A DNA stretch of 64,000 nt from Jannaschia rubra (GCF_001403735.1 NZ_CXPG01000016.1:62001-126000); one strand, 5' to 3'; counted from the stretch's first letter, positions 18,273 through 28,047 are shown. Numbers and translations: made by a program. Notes: a model not told the origin generated them from the letters alone.

Positions 18273-18488
18273 CTAGAGAACAAGCGCGGCGATGAGGGCA
18301 AAGGGCGCCAGCGCCGCCGCAGCAAGGCAGACGCCCATCAGCGGATCCAGCTCCGGCGGGTCGCGCAGGGAGGGTGAGGCATCGATGTCGGCGGTCGAGT
18401 CCCGTACGACTCCCCCAATGTCCCGCGTCGTATCGCAGAGCATGGACCTCAGTTCGAGGTCGGCGACGTCTTCGGCAAGCTCCCTCAT
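18273..18488 (-). CDS. Small membrane protein, unknown function
   Basis: Predicted 71-residue protein. The first 50 residues are acidic and helical ([20 protein letters not shown]), ending with a PPELDP segment; residues 50-71 form one hydrophobic helix that reaches the C-terminus (tail-anchored layout). I do not recognise a family. The start codon is uncertain because the Shine-Dalgarno is poor; an in-frame extension to 18677 would run over the promoter region and is basic. A TTAA-N7-TTAA motif lies about 40 bases upstream, so CtrA control is possible. Confidence 0.55.
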   Translation of the reverse strand: MRELAEDVADLELRSMLCDTTRDIGGVVRDSTADIDASPSLRDPPELDPLMGVCLAAAALAPFALIAALVL

Positions 18489-18529
18489 GAAAGAACCATG
18501 CCACGATTCGGCCGGTGTCGGAAGAACTA

Positions 18530-18544
18530 TTAACAACTGGTTAA
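18530..18544 (-). promoter_or_regulatory. Candidate CtrA-binding site (TTAA-N7-TTAA)
   Basis: The plus strand reads TTAACAACTGGTTAA, an exact match to the alphaproteobacterial CtrA consensus TTAA-N7-TTAA; on the minus strand it contains TTAACCAG, close to the favoured TTAACCAT half. It lies 42 bases upstream of the small membrane-protein start, a typical activator distance. Such AT-only half sites are rare by chance in this GC-rich sequence. Binding is inferred. Confidence 0.5.
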
Positions 18545-18689
18545 CGCCAAGGCGCAGCCGGTCGGAACTGCGACCCAAGGGACGACGGGACAAATTACGG
18601 AGTTGGCGGAGGTATGGACGCTTCGATCGAAAAAGCCTCTTTCCTTTCGTGCGACGCCTCGTTATCTCGCGCGTCATCCGGCAGGCGAT

Positions 18690-18776
18690 GCGGTCGTGGC
18701 GGAATTGGTAGACGCGCAGCGTTGAGGTCGCTGTGGGGTAACACCCGTGGAAGTTCGAGTCTTCTCGACCGCACCA
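18690..18776 (+). tRNA. tRNA-Leu (anticodon GAG)
   Basis: Class II tRNA of 87 bases with encoded CCA. Acceptor arms GCGGTCG (18690-18696) and CGACCGC pair fully. The anticodon stem CAGCG/CGCTG encloses the loop TTGAGGT with GAG at 18724-18726, reading CUC and CUU. The long variable arm (TGGGGTAACACCCG) and T-arm (GTTCGAGTC) are clear. No integrated element follows; a terminator ends the unit 15 bases downstream. Confidence 0.97.
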
Positions 18777-18790
18777 TCCTTCGGATGCAG

Positions 18791-18821
18791 AAACGCCGCC
18801 CCTGACCCGGGGCGGCGTTTT
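18791..18821 (+). terminator. Rho-independent terminator of the tRNA-Leu gene
   Basis: Perfect 12-bp stem (18791-18802 with 18809-18820), six-base loop TGACCC, and the stem ends in TTTT. The A-run at the 5' arm would also let it work on the opposite strand, where the convergent acyltransferase gene ends. Confidence 0.88.
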
Positions 18822-18854
18822 GCGTCTAGATCCCCGGGGGTCAGGCCCTGGACG

Positions 18855-19727
18855 TCAGGCCGCCCGCGCACCCCGTCCGCGCCATCCGGGGCGCGTTTCG
18901 GTCAGCTTGATCTCGCCGTGCCGTTCGGACCCGAGGCGCAGCGTCGCATCGCGCAGCACGGCGATTCCCTCGTTTGCGTCGCGCGGCAGGCTGGCGCCGT
19001 CGATCGGGCGCCCGAAAGTCAGGTGATAGGGCTGCACGTCCTTGTTCAGCGTCTCGTGGAACAGGGTGATGTCGCGAAGCGTGGGGTGCAGCGCGTCGAA
19101 GGTGTAGAACATCGCCGAGTTGCGCGCCCGGATGTGCAACGGCACCACCGGGAGGTCGAACTTGCGCGCGATCATCGCCGCCGAAGCCATCCATGGACGC
19201 TCATGCAGACGCAGGCCGCGACGCTTTGCCAGCCGGCCGGACGGGAAGATCACGCCGATGCGCCCGGCTTCCAACGCGGTGCGGGTCAGTTGCATCGTCT
19301 CGCGCGTCTTGGTGACGGTGCGCCTGTCCTCGCGCCATTCGACGGGGACGATGATGTCGGAAAACTGCGGCAGCACGCGCAGGATGTCACTGTTGGCGTA
19401 ATAGAACGCGTCGGGGCGCCGTTGCAGGATCCGGTCGTGAAGGATGATCCCGTCGGCAATGCCCGTGGGATGGTTCGCCACGATCAGCGCGGGGCCCGAC
19501 TGGGGGATATGTTCGAGGCCGGTCGCCGTGACCCGTCGGGCGATGCGGCGGGCAAGGTCGGCCATGATCCGGTCCACCGGCAGGTCGAGGTAATGCGTCC
19601 CGATCTCGACGCACCGCTCATAGGCCAGGATCCGGTTCAGCCCGGCTCGCGCGGTCCGTGCCGAAAGCGTGGGCTCGAACAGCCACGGGGCGCGTTCGGC
19701 GATCAGCGGGTCGAGACGGTCGCGCAT
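18855..19727 (-). CDS. 1-acyl-sn-glycerol-3-phosphate acyltransferase-like protein
   Basis: Lysophospholipid acyltransferase family protein of 290 residues, expected at the membrane face. The catalytic block is ANHPTGIADG (84-93), where H86 and D92 are separated by five residues instead of the four of classical PlsC; the later block IFPSGRLAKRR (160-170) corresponds to the phosphate-binding EG(T/S)R motif with PSGR. This spacing occurs in a sub-branch of putative acyltransferases, so the exact acceptor is uncertain. It stands alone on the minus strand. Confidence 0.8.
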   Translation of the reverse strand: MRDRLDPLIAERAPWLFEPTLSARTARAGLNRILAYERCVEIGTHYLDLPVDRIMADLARRIARRVTATGLEHIPQSGPALIVANHPTGIADGIILHDRILQRRPDAFYYANSDILRVLPQFSDIIVPVEWREDRRTVTKTRETMQLTRTALEAGRIGVIFPSGRLAKRRGLRLHERPWMASAAMIARKFDLPVVPLHIRARNSAMFYTFDALHPTLRDITLFHETLNKDVQPYHLTFGRPIDGASLPRDANEGIAVLRDATLRLGSERHGEIKLTETRPGWRGRGARAA

Positions 19728-19861
19728 GGCGCTTCCTCACCGGTCTGCGGGCGCGGTGCCACGGCGGCGCCGACTGTATAAGGAGTGAGATATAGCGACA
19801 GCGCGGGGGTTTCCACCGCGTTCTGCACCCTGTCCCGGCCCAAAGGCAGATCGCCGCCGGC

Positions 19862-22408
19862 CTAGGCCGCCCGCATTCGGGCGACCATCTCCGCCAGATC
19901 GCGGCTCGGATCGGCGGCCGCCATCCGGTCGAGTTGTTCGCGGACGAGGGCCTGACGGTCGGCGTCATAGCGGCGCCAGCTGTCGAAGGCGGTGGACATG
20001 CGCGCGGCGGTCTGCGGGTTCGACGGGTCGAGCCTCAGCAGCCAGTCCGTCACGAAGGCATAGCCGCTGCCGTCCGCCCGGTGAAAGCCCGCCGGGTTGC
20101 CGGTAGTCAGGCCGCCGATCAGCGCGCGGAAGCGGTTGGGGTTCGATGGGTCGAAGTCCGCGCGCTTGGTCAGCCGCTCCGCCACGCCCACGGCATCGAC
20201 AGGGGTGGCGTGTGCGACCTGCGCCATGAACCACTTGTCCATCACCAGCCGGTCATGGGACCAATCCGCCTCGAACTGCGCCGCGACGTCGGGGTCGCCC
20301 ACGTCGAGCAGGCAGGCGAAGGCGGCCATCCTGTCGGTCATGTTGTCCGCCGTGTCGTAGACCCGGCGTGCCGCAGCACCGCCATCGCGCATGGTCTGCA
20401 ACTTCAGCAGGCTGGCCGACAGCGCGCGCTTGCCCGCGTCTTCGGCGGCAGGGGAGTAGGCGCCGGGGGTGGCCATCGCCGCGCGCAGGTCCGGCAGCGC
20501 GTTGGCCAGACGCTCCGCGACGGCCATCTGCGCCGCGCGCCGTGTGAGGTGAATGCGGTCGGGGTCGGGCACGATGCCCGCCTCGTGCAGCGACTGGGCC
20601 AGGTCGTCCTCCGACGGCAGGGCCAGCGCCAGGGCGCGGAAGGCCGGCTCGGCGTTGTCGTCCTGCGCGAGGGTCGCCACGGCGTCGAGCCATCCGGCGT
20701 CGAACTCCGCGTCCTCCGAAATGGCGCGCATCAGGCGATCCTTGGCGAGGACGCGCCCCGCTTCCCACCGGCTGAACGCGTCGGTGTCATGCGCGAGCAG
20801 GGTCAGACGGTCGGCATCGGGACGGTCGAACTCGAGGATGACCGGAGCGGAGAAGCCGCGGAGGATCGACAGGACCGGCTTTTCGGCCAGATCGAACGTC
20901 AGGCTGTCGCCGGCCGTGGTCAGCTCGCGCACCTCGGTCGGACGGATCTCGTTGCCCTCTCGGTCCAGCAGGCCGAAAGCCAGCGGAATGACCATCGGTT
21001 GCTTGTCGGGCTGACCCGGCGTTGGCGGGACGGATTGTGCAAGGTCAATGCGATACAGGCCGTCGCTGAAGTGCTCCGTCACCCGGACGCGCGGGGTGCC
21101 GGCTTGCGAGTACCACAGCTTGAACTGCGTCAGATCGCGCTCCGCCGCTTCCTCGAACACGGCGAGCCAATCCTCGATCGTGCAGGCCTCGCCGTCGTGA
21201 CGCTCGAAATAGAGGGCGACGCCCTGGTCCCACGCCTCCGCGCCGATCAGGGTGCGAAGCATCCCGATCACCTCGGCGCCCTTTTCGTAGACCGTCGCAG
21301 TGTAAAAGTTGTTGATCTCGACAAAGCTCTCAGGCCGGACGGGATGCGCGAGGGGGCCCGCATCCTCGCGGAACTGGCGGGCGCGCAGGTTCATCACGTC
21401 GCCGATCCGCTGCACGGCGTAGCCGCGCTGATCCTGGCTGAATTGCTCATCGCGGAAGACGGTCAGTCCTTCCTTCAGACACAGCTGGAACCAGTCGCGG
21501 CAGGTGATGCGGTTGCCTGTCCAGTTGTGGAAATATTCGTGCGCGACGATCCGTTCGATGTTGGCATAGTCCGCATCGGTCGCCGTCTCGGGCGAGGCGA
21601 GGACATAGCGCGAGTTGAAGACGTTGAGGCCCTTGTTCTCCATCGCGCCCATGTTGAAATCGTCTACCGCCACGATGTTGAACACCGACAGGTCATAGGC
21701 GCGACCATAGACCTCCTCGTCCCAGGCCATCGACCGCTTGAGCGCGTCCAGGGCATAGGCGGTCCGATCCTCGTCGCCCGGCCGCACCCAGACGTTCAGC
21801 GCGACGTCTTTCCCCTCCATCGTGGTAAAGCTGTCGGATGTGGCGACCAGATCGCCCGCCACCAGCGCGAACAGATAGGTGGGCTTGGGCCAGGGATCGT
21901 GCCAGACGCCCGCCGCCCGCTCGTTGCCGTTCGACAGAAGGACCGGCAGGTCGGAGTCGATGGCGACATCGTAGGTCGCCATCACGTCGGGTCGGTCGAG
22001 CATCCATGTGATCCGGCGGAACCCCTCGGCCTCGCACTGGGTGCAATACATTCCGTTCGACATGTAAAGACCCGACAGCGCCTTGTTGTCGGCAGGAGCG
22101 ATCTCGACCACCGTCTCCAGTAGGAACTCGTCAGGCGCGTCGTGCAGGGTCAGCGTCCGGTCGCCGAGGGTGTGGCGGTCCGCGTCCAGCGGCACGCCGT
22201 CGAGCGTGACCGACAGGGTCTTCAGCCCTTCACCGTTCAGGACCATCTCGCCCGGACCTTGCCGCTTGCATGTCAGGCGGCTGCTGACGCGCGTGGCTTT
22301 GGGATCGAGCTGGAACGACACGTCAAGATGCGTCACCGTCACCGGGACGGGGGCGTAGTCGGCCAGATGGACGGTCTCGGGGGTCTGTTCGGGGGTCGCG
22401 TCGCGCAT
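19862..22408 (-). CDS. pepN: Aminopeptidase N (M1 family)
   Basis: Zinc metallopeptidase of 848 residues that removes N-terminal amino acids from peptides in the cytoplasm. It has the exopeptidase motif GAMEN (254-258) and the zinc site HEYFH (290-294) with the third ligand E313 (LKEG). The length is close to the usual 870-880. Start 22408 ([13 protein letters not shown]) has AGGAG six bases upstream; the long upstream extension is antisense to the DUF2256 gene. The stop codon sits inside a 12-bp palindrome CGGCCTAGGCCG. Confidence 0.95.
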   Translation of the reverse strand: MRDATPEQTPETVHLADYAPVPVTVTHLDVSFQLDPKATRVSSRLTCKRQGPGEMVLNGEGLKTLSVTLDGVPLDADRHTLGDRTLTLHDAPDEFLLETVVEIAPADNKALSGLYMSNGMYCTQCEAEGFRRITWMLDRPDVMATYDVAIDSDLPVLLSNGNERAAGVWHDPWPKPTYLFALVAGDLVATSDSFTTMEGKDVALNVWVRPGDEDRTAYALDALKRSMAWDEEVYGRAYDLSVFNIVAVDDFNMGAMENKGLNVFNSRYVLASPETATDADYANIERIVAHEYFHNWTGNRITCRDWFQLCLKEGLTVFRDEQFSQDQRGYAVQRIGDVMNLRARQFREDAGPLAHPVRPESFVEINNFYTATVYEKGAEVIGMLRTLIGAEAWDQGVALYFERHDGEACTIEDWLAVFEEAAERDLTQFKLWYSQAGTPRVRVTEHFSDGLYRIDLAQSVPPTPGQPDKQPMVIPLAFGLLDREGNEIRPTEVRELTTAGDSLTFDLAEKPVLSILRGFSAPVILEFDRPDADRLTLLAHDTDAFSRWEAGRVLAKDRLMRAISEDAEFDAGWLDAVATLAQDDNAEPAFRALALALPSEDDLAQSLHEAGIVPDPDRIHLTRRAAQMAVAERLANALPDLRAAMATPGAYSPAAEDAGKRALSASLLKLQTMRDGGAAARRVYDTADNMTDRMAAFACLLDVGDPDVAAQFEADWSHDRLVMDKWFMAQVAHATPVDAVGVAERLTKRADFDPSNPNRFRALIGGLTTGNPAGFHRADGSGYAFVTDWLLRLDPSNPQTAARMSTAFDSWRRYDADRQALVREQLDRMAAADPSRDLAEMVARMRAA

Positions 22409-22521
22409 GGGGAGCTCCTGTCTGGCGGCAAAGCTAGGGCCTGCGGCGTGCGACCGCCACCCCCCGGAATGGCCACCGGGCGGGCCGGCGCTATGGTCCG
22501 GAGCGTGCAAGGGGGGGAGCG

Positions 22522-22704
22522 ATGGCGAAAACGGTTCGCAAGGGCGATCTGCCGACGAAGATCTGCGCCGCCTGCGGCCGTCCGTTCGTCTGGCGCCGGA
22601 AGTGGCAGCGGGACTGGGAGGCCGTGCGCTATTGCTCGGACCGATGCCGGTCGGCCAGGCCGCCCCGATCGGCCCCTGTTGCCGAGGATGGACCCGCAGG
22701 GTAG
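22522..22704 (+). CDS. DUF2256 domain-containing small zinc-binding protein
   Basis: Small basic protein of 60 residues with a [14 protein letters not shown] block and a later YCSDRCR pair, giving a four-cysteine zinc ribbon typical of DUF2256. The function is unknown. GGGGGGGAGC provides the ribosome site just before the ATG. It precedes the malate synthase gene by 32 bases and may be co-transcribed. Confidence 0.87.
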   Translation: MAKTVRKGDLPTKICAACGRPFVWRRKWQRDWEAVRYCSDRCRSARPPRSAPVAEDGPAG

Positions 22705-22736
22705 AGCGGCTGCTGAAAAACGAACGGAAAGGCCAG

Positions 22737-24899
22737 ATGATGACCACCACGACGCCCCGCATCGACAAGTCAGGCCTTCAGGTGTCGGCCGATCTGGCCC
22801 GGTTCATCGACGAGCAGGCCCTTCCCGGCACCAGCGTCGATGCGGCCACGTTCTGGAACGGGTTTTCCGCGCTGGTTCACGATCTCGCCCCTCGCAACGC
22901 CGACCTGCTGGCCCGGCGCGAGGCTATCCAGACCGAGATCGACGACTGGCATCTGCGCCACCGGGACCGGCCTTTCGATGCGGATGCCTATCGCGCCTTT
23001 CTGTCCGAGATCGGGTATCTCGTCCCCGAGGGCGAGGATTTCGCCATCGACACCACGAACGTCGACCCCGAGATCGCGCTGGTCCCCGGACCACAGCTCG
23101 TCGTGCCGATCACCAACGCGCGCTATGCGCTCAACGCCGCGAACGCACGCTGGGGCAACCTCTATGACGCGCTGTACGGGACCGACGCGCTGGGCGACCT
23201 GCCGACGGGTCAGGAATACGATACGTCGCGCGGTCAGCGGGTGATCGACTGGGCCAAGGGTTTCCTCGACCAGGCGGTGCCGCTTTCTGGCGGGGCCTGG
23301 CGCGACGTGACCGAAGTGACGATCGACGGCAACGACCTGGTGCTGAAGGTGGGTGACGACACGGCGTCGCTGTCGGACGGCGCGGCCTATGAGGGGTGGG
23401 TCCGCGACGGCGGCACCCTGCGCGTCTTGCTGCGGCACAACGGTCTGGGCATCGTCCTCGTCATCGCGCCGGACGGGACGATCGGCAAGGACGACGCGAT
23501 GGGACTCGACGCCGTTTATCTGGAGTCGGCCGTCTCCGCGATCATGGACTGCGAGGATTCGGTCGCCTGCGTCGATGCCGAGGACAAGATCGTGGCCTAT
23601 GGCAATTGGCTGGGCCTGATGCGGGGCGACCTGTCGGTCGAGGTGTCGAAGGGCGACCATACATTCACCCGTGCGTTGAACCCCGATATGGAATTCAACG
23701 GCCCGGACGGTCTGGTTACCGTCAAGGGCCGGGCGCTGATGCTGATCCGGAACGTCGGCCACCTGATGACGAACCCGGCCATCCTGATGCGCGACGGGTC
23801 CGAGATCCCCGAAGGTCTGATGGATGCGGCAATCACCACGCTCATCGCCATGCACGACCTGTCCAAGACCTCCGGACCGCGCAATTCGGTCCGCGGGTCC
23901 GTCTATGTGGTCAAACCCAAGATGCACGGGCCCGAGGAAGTGGCCTTCGCCGACGAGATTTTCACGCGTGTCGAGACGATGCTGGGCCTGCCCGCGAACA
24001 CCGTCAAGCTGGGCATCATGGACGAGGAGCGCCGCACCTCGGCCAACCTGAAGGAGTGCATCCGCGCCGCGAAATCTCGTGTGGCCTTCATCAACACGGG
24101 CTTCCTCGACCGCACCGGCGACGAGATCCACACCAGCATGGAAGCCGGGCCCATGCTGCCCAAGGGCGAGATGAAGTCGACGCCCTGGATCAATGCCTAT
24201 GAGGACCGCAATGTCGACATAGGCCTGGCTTGCGGCCTGCAGGGGCGGGCGCAGATCGGCAAGGGGATGTGGGCGATGCCCGACCGGATGGCCGACATGC
24301 TGGCGCAGAAGATCGAGCATCCGCGCGCGGGCGCGAACTGCGCCTGGGTGCCGTCGCCCACCGCCGCCACGCTGCACGCGACGCATTACCACGCCATCGA
24401 CGTGCTGGCCCGGCAGGAGGAGTTGAAGGAAGGGGGGCCGCGCGCCTCGCTCGGCGATCTTCTGACGATCCCGGTGATGGACGGTCGCAACCTGTCGGAA
24501 GACCAGATCGCGGCCGAGATCGAGAACAATGCGCAGGGCATCCTCGGTTATGTCGTCCGCTGGATCGACGCGGGCGTCGGATGCTCCAAGGTTCCCGACA
24601 TCAATGACGTGGGGCTCATGGAAGACCGCGCGACCTGCCGGATTTCCTCGCAAGCGCTGGCGAACTGGCTGCACCACGGTGTCATCTCGCGCGACCAGGT
24701 CGAGAGCGCGATGCGAAAGATGGCTGCCAAGGTCGACGCGCAGAACGCGGGCACGCCCGGCTATACGCCCATGGCACCCGGCTTCGATGGCCCTGCCTAC
24801 AAGGCGGCGCAGGATCTGGTGTTCGAGGGGCGCGTCCAGCCTTCGGGCTATACCGAGCCGGTGCTGCATCGCCGCAGGCTCGAACTGAAGCACGGCTAG
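22737..24899 (+). CDS. glcB: Malate synthase G
   Basis: Condenses glyoxylate and acetyl-CoA to malate; in the glycolate/glyoxylate route. The 720-residue length matches the large monomeric G isoform. Recognisable blocks include [34 protein letters not shown], the MRGDLSVE block and a C-terminal region with [15 protein letters not shown]. Two tandem ATGs (22737, 22740) are possible starts. The downstream GlcG-like gene supports a link to glycolate metabolism, though no glcDEF genes are present here. Confidence 0.96.
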   Translation: MMTTTTPRIDKSGLQVSADLARFIDEQALPGTSVDAATFWNGFSALVHDLAPRNADLLARREAIQTEIDDWHLRHRDRPFDADAYRAFLSEIGYLVPEGEDFAIDTTNVDPEIALVPGPQLVVPITNARYALNAANARWGNLYDALYGTDALGDLPTGQEYDTSRGQRVIDWAKGFLDQAVPLSGGAWRDVTEVTIDGNDLVLKVGDDTASLSDGAAYEGWVRDGGTLRVLLRHNGLGIVLVIAPDGTIGKDDAMGLDAVYLESAVSAIMDCEDSVACVDAEDKIVAYGNWLGLMRGDLSVEVSKGDHTFTRALNPDMEFNGPDGLVTVKGRALMLIRNVGHLMTNPAILMRDGSEIPEGLMDAAITTLIAMHDLSKTSGPRNSVRGSVYVVKPKMHGPEEVAFADEIFTRVETMLGLPANTVKLGIMDEERRTSANLKECIRAAKSRVAFINTGFLDRTGDEIHTSMEAGPMLPKGEMKSTPWINAYEDRNVDIGLACGLQGRAQIGKGMWAMPDRMADMLAQKIEHPRAGANCAWVPSPTAATLHATHYHAIDVLARQEELKEGGPRASLGDLLTIPVMDGRNLSEDQIAAEIENNAQGILGYVVRWIDAGVGCSKVPDINDVGLMEDRATCRISSQALANWLHHGVISRDQVESAMRKMAAKVDAQNAGTPGYTPMAPGFDGPAYKAAQDLVFEGRVQPSGYTEPVLHRRRLELKHG

Positions 24900-24903
24900 G
24901 GCA

Positions 24904-25359
24904 GTGTCGATCCGCCGCGATTTCCCCGACCTGCCGCCGATCTGGGCGGTGGGAACGCTGGCGATCCAGTGGCTCGCGGCGACGTGGCTGCCCATCCTGC
25001 GGTTCGACGCCGCGTGGACCGACTGGCTGGGCGGGGTGGTCATTGCGGGCGGACTTGCCCTCATGGTCTGGTCCGCCGTCTGGTTCCGCCGCAAGCGCAC
25101 CGCGATCGAGCCGCGCGAGACGCCGGCCGCCCTGATCGTCGAGGGGCCGTTCCGCATTAACCGCAACCCGATCTATACCGGCATGACCGCAGTGCTGGTC
25201 GGCGCCGGCCTTCTGTTCGGCGCGCTGTCGTCGTTGGCGCTTGCTTTGCTGTTCCCGGTCATTGTCACCCGTCGCTTCGTTCTGGGCGAGGAAGCGGCGT
25301 TGAAAGCGGCCTTCGGCACGAAGGCGCAGGCTTATTTTGCCGAGACCCGGCGCTGGTAG
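24904..25359 (+). CDS. Isoprenylcysteine/phospholipid methyltransferase-family membrane protein
   Basis: Protein of 151 residues with four hydrophobic segments and the family motif VEGPFRINRNPIYTGM (about 79-94), which binds S-adenosylmethionine in the ICMT/PEMT superfamily, followed by EEAALKAAFGTKAQAYFAETRRW. The acceptor is unknown; bacteria with this family usually methylate lipids or are uncharacterised. The GTG start is four bases after the malate synthase stop, so the genes are co-transcribed. Confidence 0.82.
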   Translation: MSIRRDFPDLPPIWAVGTLAIQWLAATWLPILRFDAAWTDWLGGVVIAGGLALMVWSAVWFRRKRTAIEPRETPAALIVEGPFRINRNPIYTGMTAVLVGAGLLFGALSSLALALLFPVIVTRRFVLGEEAALKAAFGTKAQAYFAETRRW

Positions 25360-25398
25360 GATGCCAAGCCGTAGCCCGATCACTGAAAGGACCGCATC

Positions 25399-25827
25399 AT
25401 GGCCGAACTGACGTTGCGCCACGCAAGGCAGATCATCGAGGCGACCTTCGCCAAGGGTCGGGAGATGGGGCTGAAGCCCCTGACCGTCATCGTCGTCGAT
25501 GCTGGCGGCCATGTTAAGGCGTTCGAACGGGCGGACGACACCGCGCCGGGGCGGTTCGGCATCGCGCACGGCAAGGCGCATGGCGCGATCATGATGGGGG
25601 CGGGCGGCCGCGCGTTGATGAAACGGGCCGAGGATCAGGCCTATTTCATCGCCGCCGTCAACGGCGTCTTCGGCGGCGCGCTGGTGCCCGTGCCGGGCGG
25701 CATCCTGATCCGCGATTCCGAGGGCGCGATACGGGGCGCGGTGGGCGTGACCGGCGACACCTCGGACAACGATGCCGAAGCGGGGCTGGCCGGGATCGAG
25801 GCGGCGGGACTGACCGGCGAGGCGTGA
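25399..25827 (+). CDS. glcG: GlcG/HbpS family protein
   Basis: Protein of 142 residues of the GlcG/HbpS fold, with VIVVDAGGHVKAFERADD, FGIAHGKAHGA and GGILIRDSEGAIRGAVGVTGD. GlcG is a protein of unclear function encoded in glycolate operons; HbpS relatives bind heme. Being 39 bases from the methyltransferase-like gene and close to glcB makes the glycolate association plausible. Symbol is by family and context only. Confidence 0.82.
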   Translation: MAELTLRHARQIIEATFAKGREMGLKPLTVIVVDAGGHVKAFERADDTAPGRFGIAHGKAHGAIMMGAGGRALMKRAEDQAYFIAAVNGVFGGALVPVPGGILIRDSEGAIRGAVGVTGDTSDNDAEAGLAGIEAAGLTGEA

Positions 25828-25855
25828 GCCCATCCTGCGACGCCACCCTGCGTCA

Positions 25856-25876
25856 GCGCGCAGATCGCCTGCGCGC
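25856..25876 (+). repeat. 8-bp inverted repeat in the glcG-amidotransferase gap
   Basis: GCGCGCAG and CTGCGCGC form a perfect 8-bp hairpin with a five-base loop between two same-strand genes. No T-run follows, so it may be a weak or Rho-assisted stop, or may have no function. Confidence 0.35.
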
Positions 25877-25934
25877 AGGGGATAGGCGAAAGGCCGCCGG
25901 GTCGCTATCTTCGGCCAAACGCCGGAGGACCTGA

Positions 25935-26705
25935 ATGCGACCGATCGTCGGGATCATATCGAACAGCTATCTCATCAACGACCAGTATCCGGCACATGCC
26001 AACGGCAAGATGAACACCGACGCTGTGGCGCAGGTCTGCGACGCCATTCCCCTGACTTTCGCGGCCGATCCCGCCGTCACCGATATCGGGGAGTTGCTCG
26101 ACGTTTTCGACGGTTTTTTGCTGACCGGCGGGCGGCCGAACGTCCACCCCGAAGAATACGGGCAGGAGGAGACGGAGGCCCATGGCGCCTTCGACCGGGC
26201 GCGCGACCGCGTGGCCCTGCCGCTCGTGCGGGCCTGCGTCGAACGGGGACAACCTGTGCTGGGCCTCTGCCGTGGCTTCCAGGAGGTTGCGGTGGCCATG
26301 GGCTCGACCCTGCACCCCGAGATCCGTGACCTGCCGGGGCGGATGAATCACCGGATGCCGCCCGATGGCTCCATCGAGGAGAAGTTCGCCCTGCGCCACG
26401 AGGTCCGGTTCACCCCCGGCGGTCCCTTCGCATGCCTGATGGGGGCCGACGTGGTGATGACCAACACGCTGCACGGACAGGGGATCGACGTGCCGGGGCC
26501 GCGCATCCGGGTCGACGGCGTCGCGCCCGACGGCACGCCGGAGGCGATCTGTGTCGATGGCGCGCCGGGCTTCGCGCTCGCCGTTCAGTGGCACCCCGAG
26601 TACAACGCCGCCGCCGACCCGGTGTCGCGCCCCCTGTTTCAAGCGTTCGGCGACGCCTGTCGGGCATGGCGGGCGCAACGCATGGGGCTGCGCCGCGTGT
26701 CCTGA
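25935..26705 (+). CDS. Gamma-glutamyl-gamma-aminobutyrate hydrolase family protein (peptidase C26)
   Basis: Class-I glutamine-amidotransferase-fold hydrolase of 256 residues. The nucleophile is C112 in GLCRGFQE and the His-Glu pair is H220/E222 in WHPEYN. PuuD in this family hydrolyses gamma-glutamyl-GABA during putrescine breakdown. No glutamylpolyamine genes lie nearby, so the substrate is open. The last 67 bases overlap, tail to tail, with the Nudix gene. Confidence 0.85.
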   Translation: MRPIVGIISNSYLINDQYPAHANGKMNTDAVAQVCDAIPLTFAADPAVTDIGELLDVFDGFLLTGGRPNVHPEEYGQEETEAHGAFDRARDRVALPLVRACVERGQPVLGLCRGFQEVAVAMGSTLHPEIRDLPGRMNHRMPPDGSIEEKFALRHEVRFTPGGPFACLMGADVVMTNTLHGQGIDVPGPRIRVDGVAPDGTPEAICVDGAPGFALAVQWHPEYNAAADPVSRPLFQAFGDACRAWRAQRMGLRRVS

Positions 26706-27169
26706 GCGGGGTGTTTTCGGACCAGCAGCCGATTTACCTGCCGCAGCGCGTGGACGTGCGCGAGGTGCCATTCGCGACCGCCGCCTGCCCCCAGGGGATG
26801 CCAGAAGAAGCGGAACAGGTGGCCGCCGTCATCGTCGCAGTGGTGCGCGAAGCGGTCGGGGATGATGCCACCTTGCATCAGTACGAAATCCCAGACCATG
26901 CCCGGCACGGCAACGGGAAGGCGCCCGAGGTGACGCAGCGGGGTGAGGGTCAGGCCGCTTTCCTCTCGCAATTCGCGGCTGGCGGTACAGACCGCCGTCT
27001 CACCCAACTCCGGCGTGCCCTTGACGAGCTGACACCCCGCCCGCGGATGGCGGAAGGCGAGGATGGCCCCGTCGCGCAGGACGACCGGGCAGACCTTTCG
27101 CACCGGTCCGGGGAGCCGCGTCAGGCCAGGCTCGATCCCCGCACCATGCGTCGCGCCCGGCGCGGGCAT
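26639..27169 (-). CDS. Nudix hydrolase
   Basis: Hydrolase of a nucleoside-diphosphate-linked substrate, 176 residues. A complete Nudix box (G x5 E x7 REUxEExGU) starts at residue 51: GTPELGE ... RELREESGL. The C-terminal tail is basic and poorly conserved-looking (QDTRRSPMRCARHARQAS) and lies over the convergent C26 gene. The ATG at 27169 shares its A with the amidohydrolase TGA (TGATG), so translation is coupled. A long in-frame extension upstream is antisense shadow. Confidence 0.85.
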   Translation of the reverse strand: MPAPGATHGAGIEPGLTRLPGPVRKVCPVVLRDGAILAFRHPRAGCQLVKGTPELGETAVCTASRELREESGLTLTPLRHLGRLPVAVPGMVWDFVLMQGGIIPDRFAHHCDDDGGHLFRFFWHPLGAGGGREWHLAHVHALRQVNRLLVRKHPAQDTRRSPMRCARHARQASPNA

Positions 27170-28047
27170 CAGAACCCGTAGAGACGTTCGGGATTGTCGA
27201 CCAGCACGGCCTGCCGGACATCGTCGTTGGGGCACACCCGGTCGAAGGCATCCAGAAGCGCGCCGGGTTCGGCCCGCGCGGCACCGTTGAGCATGATCTG
27301 CGGCCAGTCCGACCCCCATAGGCATCGTAGGGGGTTCGCCTCCAGCAAAGCCGCGACATGACCGTCCACCGCATCGAACGGGGCCGCGCAATGACGGTAG
27401 AGACCCGACAGCTTCACCCAGACCTTTCCCTGTTCCATCAGGGACAGCAGGCAGCGGAACCCCGGCTCCTCCAGTCCCGCCGTGACATCGGGCCAGGCGA
27501 TATGGTCCAGAACGACCGGCACGGGCATCGCGGCGATCCGGGGGGCGAGCGGTTCCAGGTGCCGATGCGCCATCAGCAGCATCTGGACGTGCAACCCATA
27601 GTCGGCGAGGCGGGGGGCCATCGCCTCCACCCCGTCCCAGGACAGCACGCCGCCATGGACGTAGTTCAGGCGCACCCCCTCGAAACCCGCAGTCGACAGG
27701 TGGTCGAGATCGCCGTCCGTGGCGTCGTCAGTCACCAGCCCGATGCCCCGCGCACAGTCTCGGCCCAGGTCGTCGATGGCGCGTGCCGTCAGGGTGTTGT
27801 CGGTGCCGTAGAGGGTCGACTGCACCACGACCGTCCGCTCGATCCCGAGCGCTGCCATCTGCGCGCGGTAGGCGGACAGATAGTCGCCGTAGCTCCACCC
27901 CTCGGCTGGGTCCTCGACCCGGTCGGGTGACAGATGGCCGTCGGAGGTACCGCCGAGGATGTGGACATGCGTGTCGCACGCACCCGGGGGCGCCGCGCGG
28001 CGGGGCGCAGTCGCAGACGGCGGGGGGGCGGATCGGGGCAAGGTCAT
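27169..28047 (-). CDS. Amidohydrolase-family TIM-barrel hydrolase (LigI/2-pyrone-4,6-dicarboxylate lactonase-like)
   Basis: Metal-dependent or cog-type amidohydrolase of 292 residues with CDTHVHI (H27, H29) at the first strand, a late VLDHIAWPD segment and the catalytic aspartate in LWGSDWP near the C-terminus. The sequence is of the COG3618-like branch with pyrone-dicarboxylate hydrolases and galactarolactone isomerases. A sugar-lactone substrate would suit the rest of the window but is only a guess. Encoded immediately upstream of, and coupled to, the Nudix gene. Confidence 0.83.
   Translation of the reverse strand: MTLPRSAPPPSATAPRRAAPPGACDTHVHILGGTSDGHLSPDRVEDPAEGWSYGDYLSAYRAQMAALGIERTVVVQSTLYGTDNTLTARAIDDLGRDCARGIGLVTDDATDGDLDHLSTAGFEGVRLNYVHGGVLSWDGVEAMAPRLADYGLHVQMLLMAHRHLEPLAPRIAAMPVPVVLDHIAWPDVTAGLEEPGFRCLLSLMEQGKVWVKLSGLYRHCAAPFDAVDGHVAALLEANPLRCLWGSDWPQIMLNGAARAEPGALLDAFDRVCPNDDVRQAVLVDNPERLYGF

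Noticed and set aside
18690-18776. tRNA-Leu as an integration site for a mobile element
   Set aside because: No integrase gene, direct repeat of the tRNA 3' end or atypical genes follow; the terminator and an ordinary acyltransferase gene come next.
19858-19869. 12-bp palindrome CGGCCTAGGCCG at the pepN stop
   Set aside because: Too short, no T-run, and palindromic GGCC-type words are frequent in this composition.
19934-22123. A 729-codon plus-strand frame across pepN
   Set aside because: Antisense shadow of pepN, low-complexity composition and no start signal.
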